This document shows positions 9,627 through 20,830 of a stretch of 64,000 nucleotides of DNA, in pieces (within the stretch, counting starts at the first letter, position 1; the number at the start of each line of letters is the position of its first letter). The DNA is taken from assembly GCA_026018925.1 (NCBI GenBank), contig JAKSZU010000002.1, positions 54,392,337 through 54,456,336 of the forward strand, written 5' to 3'. This DNA is from Tupaia tana. Lineage: Eukaryota; Chordata; Mammalia; Scandentia; Tupaiidae. A program made the position numbers and the translations under genes. Below the pieces are notes generated by a model, which was not told the origin of the DNA, made no database searches, and saw nothing but the letters and a program-made list of their open reading frames with translations.

Positions 9627-9830
9627 ACCAGCTAGTGGCTTGGTTAAGGGCGCTGGATTCCACGTGGCCGACCATGCCTTTTGAGTCTCAGATGCAGGAA
9701 CTGCTTCTGAAGAGCTCTTTGGGCAGCCTGTAAACGTCGACTTTGAGTTTGGTGGCATGCTGCCCCTTCTTACCCCCTAAGTGAGTGGCAGGTTCTGTCC
9801 TGGCTCTGTAATGTGACATATTGGTGTTAT
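9627..9830 (+). mobile_element. Diverged tRNA-headed SINE
   Basis: The head GGACCAGCTAGTGGCTTGGTTAAGG with a box B-like TTTTGAGTCTC at about 9679 resembles type A, but the remainder (CAGGAACTGCTTCTGAAG...) is different from both long and short forms. It may be an old subfamily. Confidence 0.5.
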
Positions 9831-9895
9831 ATGTGGCCTAGTTATCAGCTCTTAAGATGGTGGCTTCTAAGAATTTTCCATAAAAGACAGCTGGT

Positions 9896-10132
9896 AGGAC
9901 CATCCAGTGGCATGGTAGTTGGATCCTATATGGCCAATTGGCAGTTTGAGTTCCAGACACCACAACTTGAAAAACATGACTGGTGTACGTATGTGCATGC
10001 CCAAAGGGACTGTGAGAAGGGACTGTGGTGTGGCTATCTCCCCCGGGGGGTTGCTTTCTCACTTTCTCTCTTTGTCTTTCTGGGAAGTTGATAGGCCCTA
10101 TAATGCATTACAACAAAAATTAAAAAGAAAAT
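9896..10132 (+). mobile_element. Long-form type A SINE, diverged
   Basis: It has the head GGACCATCCAGTGGCATGG, box B-like CAGTTTGAGTTCC, the body palindrome CCCCCGGGGGG near 10042 and an A-rich end after GGCCCTATAATGC. Several small deletions mark it as an older copy. Confidence 0.75.
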
Positions 10133-10134
10133 AA

Positions 10135-10330
10135 CCTTGAGAGAGAGGGAGAGAGAGATAGAGATAGCTGGCTCTCTCTGTCACTGCTTGGTTTCTTCCT
10201 TCATTCTTGCCCTTGGAATGCAGACACTTGGACAACAAGAAAGAGTGAAGGTCTGGGGATGAACCTGGGCTGCTGAAGGTTATGGGAATCCTTAAGGGTT
10301 ACAGAACTGCCAAATCGGCCCTGAATCACT
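10135..10330 (-). mobile_element. Possible type B SINE relic
   Basis: A GA-rich start at 10138-10168 and GGGGATGAACCTGGGCTGCTG near 10256 suggest a reverse-oriented SINE head, but the match is poor. Confidence 0.35.
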
Positions 10331-10882
10331 CACCTAGGATTTAATTCATGTGAGAAAGGAACAACTTTCCGTTTTATGCCAGTGTTATTCTGTGTTGGCC
10401 ATGTCCTTGAACTTATTTCTCACTCAAGTACTGGTGAGCCAATATCTCTGTGACCCGGTAATTGATTCTTAGGCACTTTGTATAGGATTCACATCCCGAT
10501 GTAACTTTCCCAAGGCCTGTAGTGCAGCCTCAAGTAGTCTTGTTAATGCTGCCTTGTCTTCCTCAGTTCTGGCTGTTAGAAATTGCATCTTCTAGGATTT
10601 TGCACTCTCATAGACTGTTCATAGATTACTACTCCTTCCCTTCCATAAGCAATTTCGATAAATACCAGAGCATCAACAAAGTATGCCTCAGTTTTATTTT
10701 TGTCGGAAATTTCAAACATACAAAATGGAAAATAGCAAAATGAACCCATATGTACCTGTTATTCACCATCAACGATTATTAACAAATGGCCACTCCCTCC
10801 TCATGCACACAGTGAATTATTTAAGAATAAATCTCACACATTATGTCTTTCATAAAATGTACCCTAAATATCTTTATTTTTA
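10331..10882. other. Non-genic stretch
   Basis: No gene or repeat recognised apart from moderate AT richness. The small reading frames here have no domain. Confidence 0.35.
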
Positions 10883-11028
10883 AGATTTATTCATTTAATT
10901 CCATTAATTATTATCATTATTTTAATTTGACCAGAGAGAGAGAGAAAGGGAGAAGGCAAGCCACTAGGTATGGGACTGAAACTGTGGTCAGCCATGTGGG
11001 AACCAGCGTCTTTAACTACCATGCCCCC
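10883..11028 (-). mobile_element. Short-form type A SINE
   Basis: The reverse strand reads from a head near 11028 through CACAGTTTCAGTCCC to an A/T-rich tail. The flanks repeat TAAATATCTTTA (about 10864-10875 and 11031-11042), a 12-bp duplication that supports insertion. Confidence 0.75.
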
Positions 11029-11097
11029 AGTAAATATCTTTAAATAAAAAGTACTTGGGAAAATATAACTATGGTACCATTACAATTATTAAAAAAA

Positions 11098-11352
11098 TAT
11101 TTTTTGAGAGGTTTTTGCCAGAGGGTTTGTGTACTCACCAGTAAGACAGAGAGACAGAAAATGAGAAATCACCCCCCCCCCCCCCCCAAGGGGATGGCCA
11201 TGCTGCAATCCCTTCTCTATTCTCCTCTTGGGATCGTAGGCATACATGCACACAAGTCCAATGTGAGTTAAAGCCACTGGGTCTGGGACTTGAACCACAG
11301 TCGACTACATGGGAGTCCAGCAACATAGCCATTATGCCAACTGCTGGCCCCA
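11098..11352 (-). mobile_element. Long-form type A SINE (first of three in a row)
   Basis: It runs from a T-rich tail at the left through GAGAGGTTTTTGCCAGAGGG to the head complement CAACTGCTGGCCC at 11352. The conserved palindrome is expanded into 16-17 C residues at about 11172-11188. Confidence 0.85.
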
Positions 11353-11408
11353 CAAAATGACATCTTAATACCATCAAATATCCAATCAACATTCATAATT
11401 CTGTTTCT

Positions 11409-11631
11409 TTTTTGCCCAAAAGACAGGAACAAACAGAGAGACAGAAAGTGAGAAGTTACCCCCCAGGGGATATGGTCATGCTATAATCCCTTCTCCATTT
11501 TCCTCCTGGGGTTTTGAGCATGAATTCATATGCATTTGGTGTGAGTCTTACGCTGCTGGGTCCAGGACTTGAACAGAGGTCGACTACATGGGAGTCCATC
11601 AATGTAACCATTACGCCATCTACTGGTCCCC
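11409..11631 (-). mobile_element. Type A SINE (second of three), tail-truncated
   Basis: It retains the head (CATCTACTGGTCCCC at the right) and most of the body but lacks the usual AGGTTTTTGCTATAGGG end. TAATTCTGTTTCT at about 11396-11408 and 11632-11644 is a 13-bp duplication. Confidence 0.8.
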
Positions 11632-11649
11632 GTAATTCTGTTTCTGATT

Positions 11650-11880
11650 CAGCTTTAAGAGTTTCTCGCCAGAAAGATATAGAGAGAGACAGAGACAGAC
11701 AGTGAGAAATCACCCCCCAGGGGGATGGCCACGTCACAATCCCTTCCCCTTCATTCTCTCAGGATCTTGGGCATGCACCCACACATGCCTAGTATGAGTT
11801 TAAGCCACCAGGTCTGGGGCTCAAACCTCAGTCAACTACATGGGAAGCCAGCAACATAGCCATTACACCAACTACTGGTC
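11650..11880 (-). mobile_element. Long-form type A SINE (third of three)
   Basis: It begins with AAGAGTTTCTCGCCAGAAAG and ends with the head complement CCAACTACTGGTCA. All three neighbours share orientation but differ in divergence and have separate boundaries, so they are independent insertions rather than a tandem duplication. Confidence 0.8.
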
Positions 11881-12744
11881 ACTTATTGTCAACTTTCTAA
11901 AAAAAATAAAAACAAAAAAACAAAAAACTTCCTTTTTTAAAGTAAATTTAAAAAACTGATAATGATTCATATGGTATAGGCATATTTGGAAATTTTTATG
12001 TTTTGCATTATTAACAGATAAATGTATGATGGCTCATAGTTAAACTGTCTACTGGCCACTCTTGTCTCCATTTATCTCATTCCTCAAACAACTGTTACAA
12101 ATAGTTTGTAGATTCTTCCAGAGGCATTCTGTGTTTGAGTGTGTGTATTTATTTACCTCGATGTTAATTTAATACATACATTGTTTTGCACTTGCTACTT
12201 CTTTCTTCTCTTTTTTAAAGAGATTGATTTTAAATGGTCTTTTCCCAGAACTCAAATAACGAAGCCTTCCTGTATTGTGTTTATCAACTTAATCAGCCAG
12301 TCTTGTGAAAACAGTTTTCAATCAGGTTTCTAAGTGTAAATTTTCCCTGAAGTTTTTCCAGGAAGCCATTAGCACCTCTCACACTCCAAACGGCATGACA
12401 CCATGACTGCCATCAATTAGCTGCTAGAAGGTCTAATTACTATGAATTATCAGGAAAAAGAGATTGACCTCAGACCCCAAATCTTTCAGTTAAGAAGTAA
12501 TTTTATTTTTCAAGCCTGGTTGCTGGATATGACAATAATGATGTTTTGAGAGACCCTTCAGAGAAGGCTGAAATGCCAGGTTCATTAAAGGACAGTGCCT
12601 GTGAACTCAGATAGTTCCCTGGAGACCTTAATGATCCAGGGAGAGTAAGCAGGAAACTGGTAATATGCTTTAGAGAAAAAGATGCTGATACCCTTTTATT
12701 AGGCACAATTCGAGTATCTAAACTGTGCACAAATGAGGATGTCT
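11881..12744. other. Non-genic stretch
   Basis: No gene or recognised repeat. A-rich at the left edge, then mixed AT-rich DNA. Confidence 0.35.
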
Positions 12745-12985
12745 GGGGGCCAGATGGGGGCACAGTTTGGTGATGTTGACCCACATGGAAAGGTTCCCAG
12801 TTTGTGTCCAGAGACCACTCTGATTATGTTAGGCATGCACGTGCTCATTATTGGGATTGGCCGAGGCTGAGGGTGGATGGTGGTGTCAAGAAGAGTCTTG
12901 AGTTAGGGGTGCTGTCTCCCTGTCTCTCTCTCTCTCTCTCTCTGTCTTTCTCACTCATGGGAGAAATAGACATTTTCAGAAATGA
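12745..12985 (+). mobile_element. Type B tRNA-derived SINE
   Basis: It starts GGGGCCAGATGGGGGCACAG and has the family signature CCCAGTTTGTGTCCAGAGACC (box B-like GTTTGTGTCC), then GGCTGAGGGTGGATGGTGG, a CT run (12921-12950) and CTCATGGGAGAAATAGAC. This is the sense orientation of the family seen reversed at 49408. Confidence 0.75.
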
Positions 12986-14249
12986 AGAAGTCCAGTTGTA
13001 GGAGGTCCTGGTGATCATGAACTAGTCTTGTAAGTAAAACAGGTACACGTGTGTTATAAAAGTAGTTGATGTTTTAAAATTTTGGCTATGAGGAAGGGTC
13101 TACAAAAGAAGGCAGAAGAAGAGGTCGATTTTGGCTTATAGTAATTAGCCCAGGCCCAGTTACCACAGACAGTCTGAGAAAAGGAATTTAAAACTCATCT
13201 ACAAAGATGGTTTTAAAAGTGTGTCTACTCATCCTTTGTCAGTAATAATTTAATTAAATTAGCCTATCAATAATAGGACTGAAATTAAAATATCAGAACA
13301 AAGCCCTCAAAAGTTGATTATCACAACTCATTCTGGAAGATCTTTAATTATTACTTAAACAGTATTTTTCATACATTTTATTGTGCACAAAACTTACAGT
13401 TTTGTCTTCCTTAGATGCAACACTCAATGAGTGCCATGGATGAGTTCTTGAGAAAAGTGAAATAAGGATTTCCAAAATCACAGGCAGATTTCATCAAATA
13501 TCTGTCTTACTCAGAAGCATAGATGAGTACCATCAAGAATTATTAAGTTCAAAATAGGTTAAACCTCTTTAATGTTAAAAATTGAAGAAAATTAATAAGT
13601 CTTAGTGATGACTACCATTTATTTTTTAAACATAACAATTTTGCTTTTTATAACCATTGAAGGTCCATTTGAACTATTTTTTTCTTTTCTTTCTTCTCCC
13701 TCCATCTCGAGACCCTGATCCTGCTTCTTGAATAAGATGGCAGAAATGATGAACTAATATCTGATCTTCACAAATTATGTCAGTTTTAAAAATAAGGTGC
13801 CTTGTTCCATTTGTCTGGATTATTTTTTAAATTCTTATCCTCCCTTATGCTGAAATAATTTTGCTCAAATGCATAAGAGAACAGGAAGAGATGGGATTTG
13901 CTTATTAGTGAGTCAGACGAAACCTAGAGATTAACGTGGATGAGTTCAGGACTCAGGAAATACTTTTTTTTTTTTCCTTCTTGCTACCAATCTGCCTTCT
14001 CTGCATGATGGAATCACAGATGGTGTCTGTCCCAAGATTTACAACTTGCTAACTCACCTAACAGGAGGCATGGTCTATGTTCAAGGGGTGAATCAGCAGT
14101 CTGGCTTGGATTTTACACAAATCCCGTTAATTCTGAGAGAATTTTTTCCCCTCTAAGGTTTTTCTGTACATGAAATCATGTGCTAAGTAATGATAATTTG
14201 ATCTCTTCTTTTTAACATAGAGTAAGTTTTACTACTAGCTTATAAATCC
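12986..14249. other. Non-genic stretch
   Basis: AT-rich sequence with no reading frame above background and no repeat that I recognise. Confidence 0.4.
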
Positions 14250-14452
14250 GTAATTGTGATGGTTTGAAGTCCCAGATTCTTAAAGGCCTTCAGGCCCAGC
14301 AGCATCCTGGTTTCACTTGTGTCTTAGATCTGCCTTGAGGCCACACTGTCCTTCCTCTAAACTCCATTTTTTCTTTATGCTAGTTAAGTGTTTTCATTTG
14401 TTTACTTGTATATAATTTCAATCAAAACCAGCTTAACTAATACAGGTATTTC
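14250..14452 (+). repeat. Possible MaLR-type solo LTR remnant
   Basis: It starts TGTGATGGTTTGAAG and ends CCAGCTTAACTAATACAG, resembling the outer ends of MaLR-family LTRs, with GTTAAGTGTTTTCATTTG-TT before the end. No internal retroviral genes are present. Confidence 0.45.
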
Positions 14453-15063
14453 TTTATCCTTATTGAATCTCTAAAAAAAAAAAATGCTCTGACTTTCTCT
14501 CTGACTGGACACTCTTTTTTCAGAAACATTAATATTTTTCAGAAGAATCAATAGGGCTCTTGTAACATCCTCATTGCAAACTACTTATTTTCCCCAATTT
14601 TCTGGAATGAATATCTAAGTGTTATATAAAGAGACTTACTGATTTGTGATGATAAATGTGATCAATAAAGTTGGTAAATAACACTCTGGTCTTTAATAAA
14701 AAGAACTTGATTTAAAAAATATGATCTCTATAGTGATGATATACAATTAGCTGCTAGTCAATCATTCTTATCGATGCTTTGCTGAAAAATGTGAGATTCC
14801 TTCTCTCTGGTCCTCATTTCCTTATTGGCAATGAAGCCCACCCCTCACTGTGAGATCTCACCCCACCACTAAAAGTGCACATTGGTGACATCAGAGAATT
14901 TGCACTTTGGGTCTTGCTTCTTGATACTGTATCTAAATACATCTACAGGTGTGAACCAAGGGTTCTGATTCAAGCTCATGTATCCAGAGAACATGTTACC
15001 TTCTCATGGAATGATGAGAAAAAAGGACCAAGAGGTTAAATCTGTAAAAATTTAGAGAATGGA
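14453..15063. other. Non-genic stretch
   Basis: No gene or recognised repeat. Confidence 0.35.
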
Positions 15064-15309
15064 GGGCCCAGCAGTTAGTGTAATGGCTATGTCGCTGGAC
15101 TCCCATGTAGTTAACGTGGTCAGACTCCTGGACCTGGCGGCTTAGACATGCTGGGCGTGTGTGCATCCGTACCCAAGACGACAAGATCCCGAGGAGAATG
15201 GAGGAGAAGGGATTATGGCATGGCCATCCCCTCTGGGGGCGAGGGGTGATTTCTTACTTTCTGTCTTTGTCTTTCTGGTGAGTGCATGTGCCCTGTAGCA
15301 AAAACCTCT

Positions 15310-15366
<57 letters not shown>
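15064..15366 (+). mobile_element. Long-form type A SINE with 56-bp A-tail
   Basis: The head GGGCCCAGCAGTTAGTG and intact body end in CCTGTAGCAAAAACCTCTC followed by an uninterrupted run of 56 A (15311-15366). A pure tail this long usually means a recent insertion. Lysine/phenylalanine-rich frames across the tail are artefacts. Confidence 0.92.
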
Positions 15367-15368
<2 letters not shown>

Positions 15369-16867
15369 AATTAAGAAAAAGCTGAAAACCTGTGTTATAT
15401 GGATTTTTGAGCTCTTTTTGACAAATAAAGCAGAACAGAGAAGTCCTCAGTTCAGAAAACGAAGGACATGCAATGGAAGGACTCATTTTTCCAAGAGAGC
15501 TTCAGAGATGTTCTAACTTTGGAGAAAGTCAGTACTTAAAGTAAGAGTGGGATGGGGCATGAACTAGACTACTTAATTAAAGGTGTAGTTTCATGATGAC
15601 TGTAAAATGTAGTAATTTTCTTTTTACCTTCCAGGTTAAAACCCTCCAATTTTTCTTTTAAGAAAGTGTCTAGGAGTGGCTTCAACTATGTCCTTTGAGC
15701 CAGGTAGAAGCAGATTAAATCTGTATTTCTAGATAGCCACAGTAGAGCTCTGGGATTTCTCCCTCTTTTCTTTTCCCAGAACAGAAGTACACTAAAGTTA
15801 GTACTCCTTACTTGAATTTTATTTTTATTTAAGCCTGTCTGTAGATCCACTTTTCCCAATACATAGATCTTTTAGCTTTCTTTTCTAAATTTACATGCTA
15901 ATAGTATAGAAAGCTTATGTCATATACCTATAGTTGTCAAATGAATCATTAATAGTATGAGCAAAGGACAGCAGATATTTTTGAGGAGGATAATATCTTG
16001 AAAGAGAAGAATCATATTTATCAAACAAAAAAATGAACCTTTGAATGACTAGAATTCAGAAATATGAATAACAAAAAAATCAGTACTGTTTTTATAAGGA
16101 AACTTTTTATTATATAAAGTTTCAAACATAGAACATAAAATATTTCATCAGTAATCCAACCTCAATAATTATAAACATGTGGCTTCAATATTATTTTGAG
16201 CCAAACTCAAGATACCATATCATTTTATCTATAAATATTTTACTGTACATATAAGAATCCTTTACCCCACCTAAAAAATAACTTTTCAGTAGTGTCACAT
16301 ATCCAAGATTCACCTTTCCTTTATTGTTTTATCTACTGACTTTCCAGTGTGCATGTTTGAATTGAGATCTGAATAAGTCCAATATTGCTGTCGTGTGATG
16401 AATCTATAAAGTTCCTCCTTCACCTCTTTCCTTGAAGATATTTTTCTTCTGAAGAAGATAAGTTGAAGAAATTTCACTTCCTGGATTTTGTTTAGTATAT
16501 TACTGTGGTCTAAATGTATTGAGTGGAATTATAAAGCTCACTAATGAAAGGACTTTAGGGGTCAGGTGAGTGTTTGGTGCTTTCTTATGAGGTTTTGTGT
16601 TTTTGGGAGGACAAACAGGGAGATAGCCCCTCCACTCTTTCTGGCCTAAACTAGATAATTTCCCTCATATTGCAGTGGAACCTGGAAGTTGAATATTTCA
16701 GTGTTTAGTCTCCATGGGAGAGGCAAGAGAAGAAATAGTTTCAAATGCCTTGGGTATTAATCCCAATGTCTATAGTAACAAACTCTGTAATATATCTAGG
16801 AATCAAGTGAAATGCATCATATCCTTATGAATAATGTATATAAGAGAAAGCTTAAAAACTCGGAGCT
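15367..16867. other. Non-genic stretch
   Basis: 1.5 kb of AT-rich DNA without a supported gene. I recognise no repeat in it. Confidence 0.4.
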
Positions 16868-17119
16868 GGGACCAGCAGTTAGCGTAATGACTATGTTGCT
16901 GGACTCCCATGTAGTGGACTGCAGTTCGAGACCTGGACCTGGAGGCTTAAACTCACGCTGGGTGCATTTATGTGCGAGCCCAAGATCCCGAGAGGAGAAT
17001 GGGGAGAAGGGATTGTGGCATGGCCATCCCCCCTGGGGGGTTATTTCTCGCCTTCTGTCTCTCTGTCTCTCTCTGTCTTTCTGGCAAGCGCACACATCCT
17101 ATAGCAAAAACCTCTCAAG
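16868..17119 (+). mobile_element. Long-form type A SINE
   Basis: Head GGGACCAGCAGTTAGCGTAATG, box B-like AGTTCGAGACC, palindrome CCCCCCTGGGGGG at about 17029, end CCTATAGCAAAAACCTCTC. GGAGCT occurs at both edges as the end of a weak duplication. Confidence 0.9.
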
Positions 17120-17204
17120 AAATATTTGGAGCTAAATCATGTTTATGAATAGGATAGTTTTATATTTTAAATATATAAGACCACTGAATTAAAATCCCAG
17201 CAAT

Positions 17205-17417
17205 CATTAAAAAAAATTCTTCTGTGAGTGAGAGAGACACAAAGAGAGAGATTATCACTAACAGGGTCTTGATGCTGTGATCTACCTCCAGCTTCAACCA
17301 GTCCTAGTTCAAGGCATGGGAGTTTCTGGCATACTTAGGAAGGTCTCTGGGCCTGAACCTGGGACCCTGGGTCAGCCTCTCAGAGCATTGCATTTTCATC
17401 ATCTGGCCTTGTTCAGA
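17205..17417 (-). mobile_element. Type B SINE
   Basis: In reverse it shows the family landmarks ACAGGGTCTTGATGCTGTGA, CTACCTCCAGCTTCAACCAG, AAGGTCTCTGGGCCTGAACC and CTCAGAGCATTGCATTTTCA. A type A SINE is inserted next to its head. Confidence 0.7.
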
Positions 17418-17435
17418 AAATGTTTCTTGCATGTG

Positions 17436-17692
17436 GGGGCCAGCAGTTGGCGTAATAGCTATGTTGCTGGACTCCCACATAGTTGACCACGGATTGAATC
17501 CCAGACCTGGTGGCTTAAACTCATGCCGGGCACATGTGCACACGTGCCCAAGATTCCGAGAGGAGAATGGAGGAGTAGGTTTGCAGTGTGGCTATCCCCC
17601 CTGGGGGCTGGTGAATTCTCGCTTTCTGTTTCTCTGTCTCTCTCTGTCTTTCTGGTGAGCACACATGCCTATGGCAAAACCTCTTCAAAAAG
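17436..17692 (+). mobile_element. Long-form type A SINE with perfect 18-bp duplication
   Basis: The duplication AAATGTTTCTTGCATGTG at 17418-17435 and 17693-17710 defines both ends exactly. The head GGGCCAGCAGTTGGCGTAATAG and full body are present. Confidence 0.95.
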
Positions 17693-18012
17693 AAATGTTT
17701 CTTGCATGTGCATCTCCATTTGTGGATTCTTAAATCTAGATAGATGAATAAATATTTATAAATACCTAAGATACTTCAGAAAATGAGAAGTAGTAATGGA
17801 AAAAATATTAACTGATATTAAGACATTATTTAAAGCAACAGAAACTAAAACAAACATACATATAAAGAAACTTGGTATTTGAACTTTTAAAGTAGATGAA
17901 TTGTTTAATAAATGTTAGGAGACTTTGATAGAATATATAACAAAAAAATATAAATTGGTAGAATAGGTTTGGAAACATGGAGTGGATTTGATTCCAGGGT
18001 TTTCAGGCTAGG

Positions 18013-19899
18013 CTATAGAGGAGGTAAATGAGCTAAAAGAGAGGGACATTAAAGCTTGAGTTCTGGGAACATCAATGATGCCTTATATTGCTATTTGCAA
18101 GCAATTAAGTTAGATCCCCAGAACCATGTATTCTGTAGCAATTGGTCTACAGCCTATGTCAAAACGGAGACTATCAGAAGGCTTATGAGGATGTTTACAA
18201 AATTGTTGACTTAAAGCCTGGTGCAAGGGTTACTGGTGAAAAGCAGCAGATCCTAAGTTCATAAATGGATTTGAAGCAGCCAAGTGAATCTATGAGGAGG
18301 TTTAAAACATGAAGCAAATAACCATCTGTATCAGAGATTGAAAAGTGGCCCAAGGACAAGAACACTGCTAAATGATCCTGTCTACCAGGAACTGATAAAG
18401 AAACTACAAAAAAGCTCTCTGATTTGTGCACACAACTACAATATCCCCAGATCATGAGCACTTTCAGTGTCCTCCTTGGAGTAGATCTGGGCAGCATGAA
18501 TGAGGAGGAAGAGGTTGCAACAACATCACCATCATCTCTTCCCAAAATAGAGACCAAGCCAGAGCCAATGGAATAAAATCTTATGTGGATATATAGAAGC
18601 CACTGAAAGAAGAAAGTTGGGGAATGACATCTATAAGACTTTGACACCATCTTGAAGCATTATGACCAAGTCAAGGAACTGGAGTCTACGGACATGACTT
18701 AACATCAATCAAGCAATGATATTTTTTGAAAAGAGCAACTACAATAAATGCCAAGAGCTTTGTGAGAAGGCCATTGAAGTAGGAAGAGAAAACCAAGAGG
18801 GTTATTGACAGGTTGCCAAAGCTTATGTTCGGATTGGCAATTCCTATCAAACAAGAAATGTACAAGGATGCCATCCATTTCTACACATCTCTGGCAGAGC
18901 ACTGGACACCAGATGTACTTAAGAAATGTCAGCAGGTAGAGAAAATTCTGAAGGAGCAAGAATGACTGTCCTAGTAGACTATGACCTGGCTTTGGAGAAG
19001 AAGAACAAACAAAATGATTGTTTTCACAAAAGGGACTATCCCCAGGCCATGAAGCATTATACACAACTCATCAACAAAAGCCTTGATATGCCAGGCTGCC
19101 TGCTACACCAACCTCCTGGAGTCTCAGCTGGCATTGAAAGATTGTGAGGCATGTATCCAGCTGGAGTCCACCTTCATTAATAGCTACACACAGAACACAG
19201 ATGCTCTTGACGGGGTAACACCTAAGTTATGGACGTGTACCTGGACTCTGTAAGAAGCCAATGCCATATGATGGTCCAGTACAACCACCATGACAACTCC
19301 CAACAAGCAAAACGATGGCCATGGTCATTGTGAGGTACAGCAGATTTACATGTGACTCAGCCATACAGCTTAGCTTGGAGCAGATGCAAAAAGATCCCCA
19401 GGCACTGAGAAAATACTTAAAAAAAAAAATCCCATAATAGCAGAGATCCAGAAGCAGATGTGTGTGAGCATTATCACAATTTGGTAATGACTTGTTCATT
19501 GCCCCTTTTTTGCCCTCAAGTAGACAGGAGCTGGCACCATGGCAAGTAGCATGGAGCAGAAGGGAGAGAAGGAAAAGGAAAACAACATACCTTTGTGTAC
19601 TCATACATACCCATGTGGAAGCCAGAGACTTAGATTCCAGTTACTCATACAACTGCTGCCTCTGGGACCTCCCAGCACATGTGGTTCCTTCACTGCTGCC
19701 CTGGAGTTCAGTGTCTCTTCCCTCTGCTCCCCAGTCACTGTCTCAGTTGCTCTCTCATAGTTGTTATTTTCATATGGGGCAGTGGGGATGTACAGGGAGG
19801 GGAGGTGTTTCATCCTGACATCTGATCCCACATTGTGAACTCCATGACTCGCCATTTCTTCAATAAAACGAACCAGTCATGTGTGGGGAGAAAAAAAAA
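18013..19899 (+). pseudogene. STIP1P: Processed pseudogene of STIP1 (HOP co-chaperone)
   Basis: An intronless, broken copy of the STIP1 mRNA. Decoding piece by piece gives the expected order: NELKE-like start near 18028, a GDYQKAYED-like TPR1 segment near 18165, the DP1 phrase near 18340-18400, the GVDLGSM and EEE acidic linker near 18480-18510, the TPR2A/2B text including KKCQQ-EKILKEQ near 18925-18960 and [11 protein letters not shown] near 19033-19060, then EQMQKDPQAL near 19378-19405, close to the C-terminus, and a 3' UTR. Stops and frameshifts occur throughout. AATAAA at 19862 and an A-run at 19890-19899 fit retrotransposition of a polyadenylated mRNA. Functional STIP1 bridges HSP70 and HSP90; this copy cannot. 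I did not find a clear target-site duplication. Small frames within it are not genes. Confidence 0.9.
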
Positions 19900-20269
19900 G
19901 GGAATTACTAGAAAAACAAGTTGGGTAAATAGGAAACAGGTAGACTAAACAATTAAACAATTAAAAATTAAAATATTAAAACATAAAATTTAAAAATGAG
20001 AAGTAGAACTGTAAAGTTCTTAGGAGAAAATATGGAAAGTCTGTTTGAGATTTGGGATGTAGATACTTTTTTTTTTTTTTTTTGCCATAGGACGGGCACC
20101 ACCACACCCCAAGGTAGATTCTTAAATAAATCATTCATGCATATGCTCTGATATAAAGAGAAAATTAATGTATTGCACCTCAAAATTATTTGTTTTCTGG
20201 CCATTTTCAGCAGCAATAAAGTCTGAGTAGGTGTGCATTTTAGCATTCCAATCTGTGCTTAATAAAAGA
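19900..20269. other. Non-genic AT-rich stretch, SINE stub
   Basis: A 19-T run followed by GCCATAGGACGGGCACC (20068-20101) resembles the 3' end of a reverse type A SINE truncated almost at once. Otherwise nothing is recognised. Confidence 0.4.
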
Positions 20270-20830
20270 TGATAATGTATATCATACACAAAAATGAGGG
20301 CTACATGACTGTTTGGGAGAAGATTTGTATAGTATTTAGTACCAAGAAGAATGAATATTTAGCATAGCAAATAAATATTAATTAAAACTCTCAGGAACTG
20401 CTTGCTGAAGTGTAGAAAGTTAGAAAATTATGTATCAAATGCTGGTGAGGCTGTGGGGAGGGAAAATCTCACGTGCCACTAGTGGGGCTCTAGAATGGTA
20501 TGGCCAGTTTGGAGAGTAATAAAGCTGTACTTGGTGGAATTAATTACTGTATAGACCCTTAACCCTACCAGTATTCTCGTACGAGGCACCAGGAGGTATG
20601 GTAAACATTTATGAGAGTGTTTGTCATACTGTTATTTGTGGTAATAAAGAACCAGGAAAAAAAATTAGGTTAAATATAGACTACGCAGTAGTCATGAGGA
20701 ATGAATAAAATAGACATTTAGCCACATGAGTAGATTCCTAAAATAATTTTGTTGTCTCATACTATATATGTAAATTGAATATACACACAGGAAGGTCCCT
20801 GTTGTAATGACATTCTTATATGAACATATA
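20270..20830 (+). mobile_element. Ancient LINE-1 3' fragment
   Basis: Phrases such as TGGTGAGGCTGTGGGGAGG, TAGAATGGTATGGCCAGTTTGG, ACCCTACCAGTATTCTCGTA and ATTTATGAGAGTGTTTGTCA follow the order of old L1/HAL1 3' ends. No frame remains. Confidence 0.6.

Noticed and set aside
19227-19818. Frames of 73-125 codons around the end of the STIP1 copy
   Set aside because: They are off-frame or antisense readings of a decayed retrocopy.
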